Assembly: GCA_963693315.1 (NCBI GenBank)
Contig: OY856188.1
Coordinates: forward strand, 223,056,996 to 223,120,995
Origin: Diogma glabrata
Lineage: Eukaryota > Arthropoda > Insecta > Diptera > Cylindrotomidae
Direction: 5' to 3'
Length of the DNA: 64,000 nucleotides
In this document: positions 31,740 through 43,384 of the stretch, in pieces
How positions within the stretch are numbered: position 1 is the stretch's first letter
How the letters are laid out: each line of letters begins with the position of its first letter
The notes under the pieces: generated by a model
Database searches by the model: none
Told to the model about the DNA's origin: nothing
Seen by the model: only the letters and a program-made list of their open reading frames with translations
Position numbers and translations under genes: made by a program

Positions 31740-33094
31740 ATTTAACCAGCAGACTAATGATGGAAGAGGCAAAGGTTCATGTCCAGGAAAACGAACAACA
31801 GGAAAATGCTTTCTTTGTAAAGAAACATATTAAAAACCGATCTAATAACAATTCAAATCAACATAACAATTTAAATGGGAAATGTTTTAGTTGTGGCATA
31901 CGAGGCCACTTTAAAAGGAACTGTCCGAATAGAGAAAAAGAAAAGAATGTGGGTGGTGCAGCAAATAAAACAAAAGTTGATGCTTTTATAAGTGAATTAT
32001 TTGTATCAGTAACGTCATCGGACATTGAAAGTGAAACCTGGTATGTAGATTCCGGTGCCAGTGAACATATGTGTAATAAAAAAATATGGTTTACAATCTA
32101 CAAAAGTTATAACAATTTTCTAAAAACCCGTATTGGAGATGGATCTTTTATAAATGCCATCGGTTATGGTGATATAAATATTTTATGTTTAGTAAATGGA
32201 AAATGGTTTGAAAAACATTTGGCAAATGTCCTACATGTACCAGATATTAAGATAAATTTATTTTCTTCGGGTGCTGTGTCAGATAAAGGCTACACTATGA
32301 CGTGTGATGAAAAATTCTGCAAATTCTACAAAAATAGTGAATTGGTTGCAGTGGGAGAACGTCAGACAGAAAATCGTTTATATAGTATGAATTTTAAAGT
32401 TGTTCAACCTGATATAATTGAAATTCATCAAGCAAATGCAGTCGTTTCAACGGATTTAAGATTGTGGCACGAAAGATTGGGTCATCAAAGTATACGTCAT
32501 GTAAAAAGGGTGCTAAAACGTTTAGATATAAAAGTGGATGATCATGAAAATTTTTTTTGCGATGGTTGTATGCTTGGCAAACAGCATCGACTACCCTTTT
32601 CAAATAGTAAGAGTTGTGCAAGTTATCCAGGTGAGATAATACCATCAGACATATGTGAACCCATGCAAATACCATCAATTGGCGGCTCGAAATATTTTGT
32701 GCTTTTTAAGGATGATTTTTCGAACTACAGAAAAGTTCATTTTGTCAGCCATAAAAGTGAAGTAAAAAATTTGTTGGATTCTGTTCTAAATAGTATTGAA
32801 ACCGAAACTGGAAATAAAGTTAAGGTTTTAAGAACGGATAATGGAACAGAATATATTGATAAAAATGTTCGAGAAATTTTAGAACGACGTGGCATTTGTC
32901 ATCAAAAAACCGTACCATTTACTCCTCAGCAAAATGGTGCAGCTGAACGAGAAATGAGAACATTGGTGGAATTGGCAAGAACTATGGTACATGTAAAAAA
33001 CTTAGATTTAAAATTTTGGGCAGAAGGAATTAATACTGCAGTATTTGTATTGAATAGAACGGGTGCTTCAAATGATAATGATAACACCATATGA
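31733..33094 (+). pseudogene. copia Gag C-terminus, protease and integrase, unit 1
   Basis: 453 codons. The zinc knuckle is CFSCGIRGHFKRNC and the protease is YVDSGASEHMC. The integrase zinc domain reads LWHERLGHQS...CDGCMLGKQH. The DDE core shows a changed first block: PSDICEPM where D-x-C-GPM is usual. LRTDNGTEY and TPQQNGAAERE follow. The frame breaks at 33094 within GASNDND, before TPYELWCN. Same break as unit 2. Confidence 0.85.
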
Positions 33095-34094
33095 GCTATG
33101 GTGCAACAAAATTCCAGATATTTCGTTGTTTCGTGTTTTTGGATCAAATGTTTATACTCATATACCAAAAGAGAAGAGAAAAAAGTGGGATCCAAAATCT
33201 AAGGCTGCTATTTTTGTAGGATATAGTGAAAATGTCAAAGGCTATCGTGTATATTATCCTGATGAAAATAAAATAGAATTTAGTCGTGACATCATATTTA
33301 AAAATGAATGCAGCAACATTACAAGTTTTGACGAAGGTAGTAAGTGTTTTCCAAAAGAAAATTTTGTAGAAGTGGGAGTAGTTTTTGAAAATGAAAATGA
33401 AGAATTTTATAACGAAAGTGAAACATCAGAAAATGAAGTTGAAGATTTTGTAAGCGTGAGTGATGAATACCAAGATATCACTGAAGTAGTTGATACTGGT
33501 GCGGCAGTTCTGAATAATGAAAGTTCTGAGAATACTTTTATTCAAGAAGTTACTCCTGTTCAGAGGCGTCAAATAAAAATTCCATATAAGTTAAATGATT
33601 ATCATCTTTATATAGCTGAATGTGATGAACCTGCAACTTATAGTGAAGCTATAAATTCAATTTATGTAAATGAATGGAAAGATGCAATGAAAAGTGAAGT
33701 GGAATCATTACATCAAAATTGTACATGGGAGTTAGTTAAATTACCCGAAAATCAAAAGGTAATTGATAATCGCTGGATTTATAAAATCAAACGTCAGGCA
33801 AATGGTAATGTTGATAGATTTCGAGCTCGGGTAGTTGTGAGAGGATTTAGTCAAAGACCAGGTATTGACTATCAAGAAACATTTAGTCCGGTTGTTAAAT
33901 ATGATTCGATAAGAATGATATTGGCTATATCGTCATCTTTAAAATTTAAAATGAAACAATTTGATGTGAAAACAGCCTTTTTATATAGAGATCTTGCTGA
34001 GAATATATATATGAGACAGCTTGAGGGATTTGAGGATAATTCGGGTCGTGTTTGTAAACTTAAGAAAAGTTTGTATGGGCTTAAACAGGCATGA
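33063..34094 (+). pseudogene. copia integrase C-terminus and RT N-terminus, unit 1 (truncated by duplication)
   Basis: 343 codons from the second half of the integrase (TPYELWCNKIPDISLFRVFG) through an acidic linker. RT fingers and palm follow (WIYKIKRQANGNVDRFRAR, FDVKTAFLY). It ends SLYGLKQA followed by TGA, where copia elements normally continue with a sense codon. Six bases later unit 1 is joined to the start of unit 2, so the rest of RT and RNase H are absent here. Confidence 0.85.
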
Positions 34095-35309
34095 AGGTGC
34101 CATCGTAGATAAATTGAAAATCCTTATGGTTATATATGTTTGAACAATATATTTCACTATTAAAAATTCTAGATCAAATCCGTTTAAACTTTAAATCATA
34201 TTCAAACTTATATTTTTTACACACATTTTTCATAACAAACAATAACTTTATACAATCCCTGTGAATGGACGTGTCTAACAAAATTGTTTTGACATTTTGG
34301 CAAACTTACATTTGAGAAATTAAGTAAAAAATTAAATTAGAAAATAATTAATTTTGTGACACAAACTTATTGTAAATATATTAAAAATATATACTAAATT
34401 GTTTTTTTAACATTTTTTATCAAAATATCCTTATCTGATAATTGTAGTTTTAGCAGCAAAATGCTTTGGAATGTTGACAATTTTTTTACATGTTTTGATG
34501 CAGCACGCCATTTTTATGAATAAATAACTGTATAAACACAATTAATTGTTGTAAAAAAAACAGTTCAAATACTAATTTGTATAAAACTGATTTACAATTC
34601 AATACTTTAAGAACAAAATACAGAAAAAAACTCTTTGGTTTGTTTTGAAATACGACGTAAACAAATGAAATGACATTGACAGATTGGCAAACTTAACAAA
34701 AAGTTAAAAAAAAAATGCTTCACCGATTATTTGTGTACGTACACGTAGCGACACTTCCTTATATATTTATTCAATGATATAGACCTTTTTCCCGAAAAAT
34801 TTGACAGATTGCATGCAGCAATCCATGCAGCAATACAACGATTTGAAGTTTAAAGAAAAAACTCTATTATTAGTTGTCATTCTAGTTCTCAATATTGTTA
34901 GTTTTGTTTTTGTGATTTGTAAAAGTTTAAAAAAAAAGTCTCAATTCAATTCAATTATCAACAGTAACCGTGAACCTAATAAAAACATGGATATTTTAGA
35001 ATGCAAAACAACATTTTTGAGCTTCTTGCCTTGTGATAAAAACTGGGACATACGGTGTTTTAATTAAATTAAATAATTTGATAACTTGACGAGTATAGCA
35101 TACGTCACGATAATAATTTTCAAAGAGTCTCAATAATTCATTAGAATGGAAATCTTACAATATTTTAAGTATGTAAGCCCTTAGGAGCTCCAAACTTTCA
35201 AATATTCCGATTTATAAGTTGATTACATAAGATGATACTTTTGATGTGTTATTTTCTCCAATAAATTAAATGCAAAAATAGGCAAAGATCCTCTCCCCCT
35301 CCGTAATTT

Positions 35310-35520
35310 TGTTAGTGTAAACCGACCTTTAGATTGCTACAATGCTACGTGTGGAAACACTCTTTATTTTGCTTTTAATTCTTGTAGTAAAATTACTGTC
35401 AAAATCAATTGTTCTTTTTGTTCTAAATGAAATAACACATGTTGTACTTTTTCATCTATTATTATTTAATAAATCTGTTCATAAAAACACATTAAGACTT
35501 ATAAATTACAAACTTCAACA
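35310..35520 (+). repeat. copia 5' LTR, unit 2
   Basis: 211 bp, same as 30783-30993. It is followed by the altered primer site ggttatgagcccagtc. Confidence 0.9.
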
Positions 35521-35711
35521 GGTTATGAGCCCAGTCACCCTAATCTTAATGTGTTATAAATATTAAAATAGTAGAAAACAAAAAAACATTTTCTGCAAGT
35601 GTCACACGTGATATAACTTTGTACGCAAAAATAATTCATTCGTTTTCTTATATATAAAGTGGTGTAAATTTGGTGTACGGATACCGGGACTTTATGGTTA
35701 TATAAGATACT

Positions 35712-36266
35712 GTGAAAATGGATAAAAACGAATTAACCAAAGTGCGAAAGTTGGAGAACGCAGAAAATTGGGAACAATGGCGGTTTCAAATAAAAATCAT
35801 TTTAAATGCAAATGATTGGTTTAGCGTTGTGTCTGGAGAATTAAAAAAGCCAATCAGGGATGAAACAAAAGGGGAAAATGATGTTCAATATAATACTTGG
35901 AGGAAAGCCGATAGCAGTGCACAAATGGTGATAGCAACAACACTGGTTAACCAGCCACTGACATATATAATGGCGTGTAATTCAGCAAAAGATATGTGGG
36001 ACAAGCTGCATAGTATATATGAGCAAAAATCACAAACAAATATTCATTTCCTACAACAAAAATTTTATACTTTTAAAAAAAATCCTACGGATAATATGGC
36101 AACGCATATTTCACATTTGGAACAACTGTCACAAAGTCTTCGTGAACTAGGTGAACCAGTATCAGATAGTATGATGATTGCAAAAATATTAGTTACATTA
36201 CCTTCCAGTTACAATAATTTTTTTGTGCGTGGGAGTCAACACCAGATGAAAAGAAAACCTTGGTGA
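35712..36266 (+). pseudogene. copia gag N-terminus, unit 2
   Basis: As unit 1, with LENAENW instead of LENSENW and NDWFSV instead of NDWFGV. It ends at the same premature HQMKRKPW stop. The retained WEQWRFQIK and MWDKLHSIYE blocks identify the copia Gag domain. Confidence 0.85.
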
Positions 36267-37621
36267 ATTTAACCAGCAGACTAATGATGGAAGAGGCAAA
36301 GGTTCATGTCCAGGAAAACGAACAACAGGAAAATGCTTTCTTTGTAAAGAAACATATTAAAAACCGATCTAATAACAATTCAAATCAACATAACAATTTA
36401 AATGGGAAATGTTTTAGTTGTGGCATACGAGGCCACTTTAAAAGGAACTGTCCGAATAGAGAAAAAGAAAAGAATGTGGGTGGTGCAGCAAATAAAACAA
36501 AAGTTGATGCTTTTATAAGTGAATTATTTGTATCAGTAACGTCATCGGACATTGAAAGTGAAACCTGGTATGTAGATTCCGGTTCCAGTGAACATATGTG
36601 TAATAAAAAAATATGGTTTACAATCTACAAAAGTTATAACAATTTTCTAAAAACCCGTATTGGAGATGGATCTTTTATAAATGCCATCGGTTATGGTGAT
36701 ATAAATATTTTATGTTTAGTAAATGGAAAATGGTTTGAAAAACATTTGGCAAATGTCCTACATGTACCAGATATTAAGATAAATTTATTTTCTTCGGGTG
36801 CTGTGTCAGATAAAGGCTACACTATGACGTGTGATGAAAAATTCTGCAAATTCTACAAAAATAGTGAATTGGTTGCAGTGGGAGAACGTCAGACAGAAAA
36901 TCGTTTATATAGTATGAATTTTAAAGTTGTTCAACCTGATATAATTGAAATTCATCAAGCAAATGCAGTCGTTTCAACGGATTTAAGATTGTGGCACGAA
37001 AGATTGGGTCATCAAAGTATACGTCATGTAAAAAGGGTGCTAAAACGTTTAGATATAAAAGTGGATGATCATGAAAATTTTTTTTGCGATGATTGTATGC
37101 TTGGCAAACAGCATCGACTACCCTTTTCAAATAGTAAGAGTTGTGCAAGTTATCCAGGCGAGATAATACCATCAGACATATGTGAACCCATGCAAATACC
37201 ATCAATTGGCGGCTCGAAATATTTTGTGCTTTTTAAGGATGATTTTTCGAACTACAGAAAAGTTCATTTTGTCAGCCATAAAAGTGAAGTAAAAAATTTG
37301 TTGGATTCTGTTCTAAATAGTATTGAAACCGAAACTGGAAATAAAGTTAAGGTTTTAAGAACGGATAATGGAACAGAATATATTGATAAAAATGTTCGAG
37401 AAATTTTAGAACGACGTGGCATTTGTCATCAAAAAACCGTACCATTTACTCCTCAGCAAAATGGTGCAGCTGAACGAGAAATGAGAACATTGGTGGAATT
37501 GGCAAGAACTATGGTACATGTAAAAAACTTAGATTTAAAATTTTGGGCAGAAGGAATTAATACTGCAGTATTTGTATTGAATAGAACGGGTGCTTCAAAT
37601 GATAATGATAACACCATATGA
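36260..37621 (+). pseudogene. copia Gag C-terminus, protease and integrase, unit 2
   Basis: Same domain order as 31733-33094. The protease active site reads YVDSGSSEHMC (Ala to Ser after the DSG triad). The integrase Cys pair reads CDDCMLGKQH. Both changes are private to this unit. The break at GASNDND is shared. Confidence 0.85.
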
Positions 37622-38621
37622 GCTATGGTGCAACAAAATTCCAGATATTTCGTTGTTTCGTGTTTTTGGATCAAATGTTTATACTCATATACCAAAAGAG
37701 AAGAGAAAAAAGTGGGATCCAAAATCTAAGGCTGCTATTTTTGTAGGATATAGTGAAAATGTCAAAGGCTATCGTGTATATTATCCTGATGAAAATAAAA
37801 TAGAATTTAGTCGTGACATCATATTTAAAAATGAATGCAGCAACATTACAAGTTTTGACGAAGGTAGTAAGTGTTTTCCAAAAGAAAATTTTGTAGAAGT
37901 GGGAGTAGTTTTTGAAAATGAAAATGAAGAATTTTATAACGAAAGTGAAACATCAGAAAATGAAGTTGAAGATTTTGTAAGCGTGAGTGATGAATACCAA
38001 GATATCACTGAAGTAGTTGATACTGGTGCGGCAGTTCTGAATAATGAAAGTTCTGAGAATACTTTTATTCAAGAAGTTACTCCTGTTCAGAGGCGTCAAA
38101 TAAAAATTCCATATAAGTTAAATGATTATCATCTTTATATAGCTGAATGTGATGAACCTGCAACTTATAGTGAAGCTATAAATTCAATTTATGCAAATGA
38201 ATGGAAAGATGCAATGAAAAGTGAAGTGGAATCATTACATCAAAATTGTACATGGGAGTTAGTTAAATTACCCGAAAATCAAAAGGTAATTGATAATCGC
38301 TGGATTTATAAAATCAAACGTCAGGCAAATGGTAATGTTGATAGATTTCGAGCTCGGGTAGTTGTGAGAGGATTTAGTCAAAGACCAGGTATTGACTATC
38401 AAGAAACATTTAGTCCGGTTGTTAAATATGATTCGATAAGAATGATATTGGCTATATCGTCATCTTTAAAATTTAAAATGAAACAATTTGATGTGAAAAC
38501 AGCCTTTTTATATAGAGATCTTGCTGAGAATATATATATGAGACAGCTTGAGGGATTTGAGGATAATTCGGGTCGTGTTTGTAAACTTAAGAAAAGTTTG
38601 TATGGGCTTAAACAGGCATGA
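37590..38621 (+). pseudogene. copia integrase C-terminus and RT N-terminus, unit 2
   Basis: Equivalent to 33063-34094, ending at the TGA after SLYGLKQA. Here the sequence after the stop continues in frame as RCWNSTFTNFLKHFD, so the TGA is a simple premature stop inside RT. Confidence 0.85.
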
Positions 38622-38666
38622 AGGTGCTGGAATTCAACATTTACAAATTTTCTAAAACATTTTGAT

Positions 38667-39734
38667 TTGAAGGCAACTGAGGCTGATCCGTGCGTTTTTG
38701 TTCGGCATACATATAACAATGTACTAATATTGGCTATTTTTATTGATGACGGTTTGATAGCTGCGAAAAACGAAGCTGATATCGACGAATTATTGAAATT
38801 CCTGGAACATATATTTCAAATTAAGGTTAGTGATTTTAATTTTTATTTGGGAATGGAAATTGATCATCTTGAAGATGGATCGCTATTTGTTCATCAATCT
38901 GGGTACATAAATAAAATTTTAAAAACTTATGGAATGGAAAACTCCAAGAAGGTGTCTACACCAATTGACCCACACCATTCTATGAATGTTGAAGATTATC
39001 CGGAAGAAGCTTTAATAAAAAATGAAAACTTTCCACACCGTGAAGCTATAGGGAGCATAATGTATTTAGCTATTGCAACACGTCCAGATATTGCATATGC
39101 AGTAAATTATGTAAGCCAATATTGTGAGAACCCTAAAAGTATACATTGGACAGCTGTTAAGCGCATATTCAGATATTTAAATGGAACGCGTAATTATGGT
39201 TTATTATTTAAAGCTGATGGAGATGTATCGCTTAAAGGTTTTAGTGACGCAGACTATGTTGGAGATAAGGAATCGAGAAAATCAAGAACGGGTTTCATTT
39301 TCCAGATAGGATCTGGAACAATAGCATGGTGTTCGCAAAAACAAAAAACAGTAGCTCTTTCTACAACAGAGTCGGAGTATGTTGCAGCAAGTCATACAGT
39401 AAAAGACCTAATTTGGTTGGATCTTCTAAAACGTGAATTACTTTGTAGTGTGAATGAAATTCCAATTCTATTCGTTGATAATCAAAGCGCCATTAGATTG
39501 ATTAAAAACCCAGAATTTCAGAGACGTACGAAACATATCGACGTAAAGTTTCACTTCATACGTGAGAAGTATGAACAGAAGAGTTTTATTTTAGAATACA
39601 TAAATACTAAAAACCAGAAGGCTGATATTTTTACGAAGTCGTTACCTAAGACAAGGTTCCAGTTTCTAAGAGAGTTGATAGGTGTCACAACATCGAATGA
39701 AGAGCGCAAAGAGAACGAGTTGCCTGAAGATTAA
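38667..39734 (+). pseudogene. copia RT C-terminus and RNase H
   Basis: Starts within RT downstream of the TGA; the Met at 38667 is internal. The catalytic block reads IFIDDGLIAAKN, a variant of the usual YVDD. RNase H follows with GFSDADYVGDKESRKSRTGF, CSQKQKTVALSTTESEYVA, FVDNQSAIRL and the RRTKHIDVKFHF block. It ends at TAA 39732-39734, 22 bp before the 3' LTR. Present only once because the duplication stopped upstream. Confidence 0.87.
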
Positions 39735-39756
39735 TCAGCATCGAGCAAAGTGGGAG

Positions 39757-39967
39757 TGTTAGTGTAAACTGACCTTTAGATTGCTACAATGCTACGTGTG
39801 GAAACACTCTTTATTTTGCTCTTAATTCTTGTAGTAAAATGACTGTCAAAATCAATTGTTCTTTTTGTTCTAAATGAAATAACACATGTTGTACTTTTTC
39901 ATCTATTATTATTTTATAAATCTGTTCATAAAAACACATTAAGACTTATAAATTACAAACTTCAACA
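39757..39967 (+). repeat. copia 3' LTR
   Basis: 211 bp, begins TGTTAGTGTAAACTGACC and ends CTTCAACA, followed by aattt. It differs from the 5' LTRs at about four positions. Confidence 0.9.
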
Positions 39968-39972
39968 AATTT

Positions 39973-40639
39973 ATTTACGGAATTTCGTTATATTTGTTAG
40001 AATTATCATGAATACTGTGAATTACAACTAATAAAAATCTTTTTTATAAATTTAAATCTGACTTTGGTTTTAATTTTTTTATTTTAACTGTTTTGAAATA
40101 GAAATTATTTAAATAAATAAATTTTCTTAGAATTATTTATTTGTTTTTATGACGATAATTTTATTTGAATGAGTAAATCGAATCAAATAAAACCAAAATA
40201 CCCTTTCGAATCAAATAAAACCAAACTACCCTTATGTGTAGGAAAAAATTAATATATGTAATTACTAAATTTAAACGTTACTATACGACAATATATTTGA
40301 ATAGGAAAATCTGGCAAGTTAGTCTAGCTTTAAAATCAGATATATTTCTTATCAGAGCAATATTTTACATGTCCCTATTGATAAAAACTCGTTTATCGGG
40401 CTAACGAAGTGACCATTCCCTACAACATCGTCGCAACAATCGGCCACCGCAACCAGTCAAACGGTCGAGATCCTACGCTGTCCTACTAGTAGATCTAGAC
40501 CTAGATTTTAAAAGGTATTTATGTGTTGTTGTGACACATATTCTAAACCCTATAACACAACACTTTTTATTTAAAAAAAAAAATTCCCAGAAACGAATAA
40601 TAATTCTATATTACCATGCTAACAAAAATAAATACAAAG
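39973..40639. other. Mostly unrecognised; dispersed repeat near 40510
   Basis: AT-rich. A 20-bp motif (cgaatcaaataaaaccaaa) is repeated at about 40178 and 40207. Positions 40510-40585 share the aaaaggt(a/t)tttatgtgttgt/gtgacacatatt repeat with 29468-29545, again ending in an A run. Confidence 0.45.
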
Positions 40640-42170
40640 CCAAATAATATAAAATATATAACGTTGTTGATAATGATTGTGGTGGGGTTGGTGAAGTTTC
40701 CTGTATGGATTGAGGCGGTGGAGTTTTTTGTTTATCAAATCCATTCATCATTTTTGGTTGAACACCATTATTATTTACTACTTTATTCTTGTGTTTCTGT
40801 TTAGATGATTCATTTACTTTAACACCACTGATTTCTGAATTATCATCAATTTTTAATTCTATTTTGTTTTTTTTTCAAACGATGAAAATGTATTTTCATT
40901 TGCTTGTACTTTAAGAGAGTTTTTAGAGAAATCACCACTTTGCCGATCTTTCGCTTTATTCAGAACATCACGAGCTAAAAATTTACGATCATTACAAATT
41001 TGACCGTTTTGATTCAAAAAATTAGCAATCACTTCCCAACATTGGATCGTTCCAGCCGGGAGTAAGAACTTGCATACTTTCCGATGTCCACATTGCCGAT
41101 TTATCAATTACTTTAACAGATGAATTTTGATTAGATGATGATTCAGATTTAGTTTTATTTGAAAACAAAGCTCTACGTTCTTCTTCGATTTTATTCTCGA
41201 TATCATTTAATGTTTTCATAAAAATATTCCGACCACCTTTTAGAAGTTCTCTGTTGAATTCAAACAATTACAGGTTGATGCTTACATTTTAAACAAAGAA
41301 ATTACGATGACCTTCAGTTCTACAATCAATGGAATGGAATAAAATCAAAAATAATATTAGGGAAACTTATTTTATGTATCTTTATCTTTTGCACGAACAT
41401 GAGACTTATTAAAATATTTACCTAATGTTTCATAAGCCCTTGTTATATAGGTAAAGTAATCATCTTCTGTTTTAATTTCTTCTCCTTGAGCTTTCCTTTT
41501 ATCCGGATGATGTTTCAAAACAATTTTCCTATACGCTCTTTTAATGTCATCGTCAAACGCATTATAACTAAAAAAATAAAAGTTAATATTACTCCAATCA
41601 AAACCCCCGATATATCATAGCCATACCCATTCACGCCATTTGCAATAAACAATGAACATTGCCATATGCAAAAAATTGGATTAGTGTTTTTGATTAAATA
41701 TTTTTGAATTTTTTTTATATGGATGAGTTTTATTTTTCCAGATGGCGTTATGAGCGTTATGGCGATTTTTTGAATTTTTTTTATATTAAGTTTTAATTTC
41801 AAAATGTTCACGATTTTTATTGTGCTAAAAAATGTAGATGGCTTCTATACCGGGGGTTTTGCTCCAATATAAAATTATGATCACTTAAATGTCAATAATT
41901 ACCGATGACTTTTTAAACCCAAAACAGCATAATGATCTTGATCTTGCCATTCATTTGGACCCAAACTTCTTAAATAATCAACATCAATAAATATATCGAG
42001 ATCTTGATCGGAAACCTTTGTCGATGAATCTCCGAATTAATCAAACCTTTTCCATCGTTCAAGTGTCTTGTATGATATTTTATGTAATGTCTACCAACAT
42101 TTTGTATTGGTTTTACAATTAATGGACTTATTAATGAAACCGTTCCAATATTCCGACTACTATTCTCCAT
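40640..42170 (-). pseudogene. DNAJC2/zuotin (ZRF1)-like pseudogene with retained introns and internal deletion
   Basis: Minus-strand Met at 42170 starts a DNAJC2-like N-terminus (KPIQNVGRHYIKYH). After a frameshift near 42045 comes DYLRSLGPNEWQDQDHYAVL, ending at a donor at 41903/41902. The next exon (41567-41422) has good splice signals and carries the J-domain core with VLKHHPDKRK, the HPD motif that stimulates Hsp70. The middle of the protein (about 200+ residues) is missing. Sequence resumes at 41267 with FNRELLKGGRN and TLNDIENKIEEERR, then SANT-like remains (MWTSESMQVL, and in another frame LLPAGTIQCWEVIANFLNQN and ARDVLNKAKDRQSGDFSK). A further slip in an A-run near 40870 leads to a low-complexity tail. 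Introns show it is not a processed copy. DNAJC2 is a ribosome-associated J protein and chromatin factor; this copy cannot encode it. Confidence 0.78.
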
Positions 42171-42388
42171 TATCATCAAAATACAGAGATCTGATTGCAC
42201 AAAATAAAAAAAGAAAGCCGCGGTTTTAACCTCAAACGGTTTTAACCTCAAACACGTGGGATATTTTGGGGTGTGTGAAATAGATAAGCTCCTCGTGCTG
42301 CACCCTGGTTACGCAAATAGTCTATTTCAACTTGGTAGCCAAACATTTCATTTCGAACTCTTGGCTGTGATACAAAAAAAAAATAAAT

Positions 42389-43384
42389 ATGAACCAAAAA
42401 CAAAATCACAATAACAACGGTACTTTTCAGCACCATAAGACAAAAAATATTGGACCCTCAGTCCGTATTTTGCAACTGAACATTGAAGGCATAAGCAGGT
42501 CAAAAACTGAACATTTACAAAGATTATTAAAAGATTACGACATCGACGTTATAATTCTGCAAGAAACGCTTGCAGCAGATGAAGCGCAACTTACCTCTAG
42601 AGGAAACATTGTTGGTTACAAATTAATTAGTGCTATTTACCATCAATCATATGGATCTGCCACATATGTTAAGTCAGAAATCCTAAACTGCACGCACGTA
42701 CTTACACAGACGGACAACGATATACACCTAATTGTTGTTGATATATCGGACACGAAAATTGTAAACGTATACAAGCCTTCAAATACAGGATGGCCAGCTG
42801 CTACTCTACCATTATTTCATCACCCAGCAATATATGCTGGTGACTTCAATAGCCATCACACTCAGTGGTCCTACTCAAATAATAATACCAATGGCGTGCA
42901 ACTGACCGACTGGGCGGATGATAACAACATGTTCCTGGTATATGATGCGAAAGACTTGAAAACCTTTAGATCTGCAAGATGGCGAAACGATTACAATCCT
43001 GAACTCTGTTTTTCCACAAAAAACGAACAACGTAACCCTATTCCAATATCTAGGGCTGTCTTACAAGGTTTTCCACGCTCTCAACATCGTCCAGTAATTC
43101 TTGAGGTAGGAATCCAAATTCCACTCGTTAACTCTACTCCTCAACCTAGATGGAATTTTAACAAAGCTGACTGGGTTAAATATAGGTTGGAGTTAGATGC
43201 AGTGATTCGCTGGATCCAACCCATTCCTAAAAATTACGATTTGTTGGAGCCATCATCTCAACTGCAAAGAAATGCATCCCAAGAGGCTTTCGTGAAGAAT
43301 ATATTCCTGGCTGGAGTAAAGAGAGCGATATATTATATGAGGAGTACCTTAGTAGTGGTGAGGCAGACGTGGCTGATGACTTAA
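42389..43384 (+). pseudogene. Endonuclease part of the single-ORF non-LTR element
   Basis: Starts at the first Met after the 5' UTR (MNQKQNHNNN). The AP-endonuclease domain shows ILQLNIEGISRSK, IILQETLA, YKPSNTGWP, IYAGDFNSHHTQW and SQHRPVILEV (the SDHRP-like block). It continues into the linker, then runs out of frame near 43340, where the RT-containing frame takes over. The wild-type element probably has one ORF of about 1000 codons. Confidence 0.82.

Larger units (their letters stand above)
29574..34100 (+). repeat. Tandem duplication unit 1 (4527 bp): flank plus 5' part of copia
   Basis: Begins catcgtagataaattgaaaa at 29574. The same sequence begins again at 34101, straight after gcatgaaggtgc. 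All ORFs in unit 1 reappear 4527 bp later. The unit includes about 1.2 kb of non-coding flank (29574-30782), the 5' LTR, gag, protease, integrase and half of RT. Only about ten base differences from unit 2 are apparent plus small A/T-run indels. It has no RNase H and no 3' LTR. Confidence 0.92.
34101..38627 (+). repeat. Tandem duplication unit 2 (4527 bp)
   Basis: Near-identical repeat of 29574-34100. Its right end runs without a break into the rest of the copia element (tggaattcaacatttac at 38628). Coding differences seen include Ser to Ala at Gag residue 17, Gly to Ser in ANDWFSV, DSGASEH to DSGSSEH and YVNEW to YANEW. Positions 34101-35309 are non-coding flank. Confidence 0.92.
35310..39967 (+). 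mobile_element. Ty1/copia element, full-length but inactive
   Basis: 4658 bp between 211-bp LTRs. The sequence aattt precedes the 5' LTR and follows the 3' LTR (39968-39972), consistent with a 5-bp target duplication. The PBS follows the 5' LTR and a purine-rich tract (agcaaagtgggag) precedes the 3' LTR. Integrase precedes RT, the copia order. Coding is broken at three places: a gag indel, an integrase indel and a TGA in RT. LTR divergence of about 4/211 implies an older insertion than the two gypsy elements. Confidence 0.92.

Noticed and set aside
32394..32678. Minus-strand ORF of 94 codons, repeated at 36921-37205, and neighbours at 32926-33195 and 37453-37722
   Set aside because: Antisense of the copia integrase; their conservation only reflects the tandem duplication.
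42248..42364. Minus-strand open stretch (RGAYLFHTP-like) after a good splice acceptor, reminiscent of a GH38 mannosidase exon
   Set aside because: It lies within the 5' UTR of the plus-strand non-LTR element defined by the 12-bp target duplication gtgggatatttt. The resemblance is short and the splice-like signal is explained by an A-rich run on the other strand.
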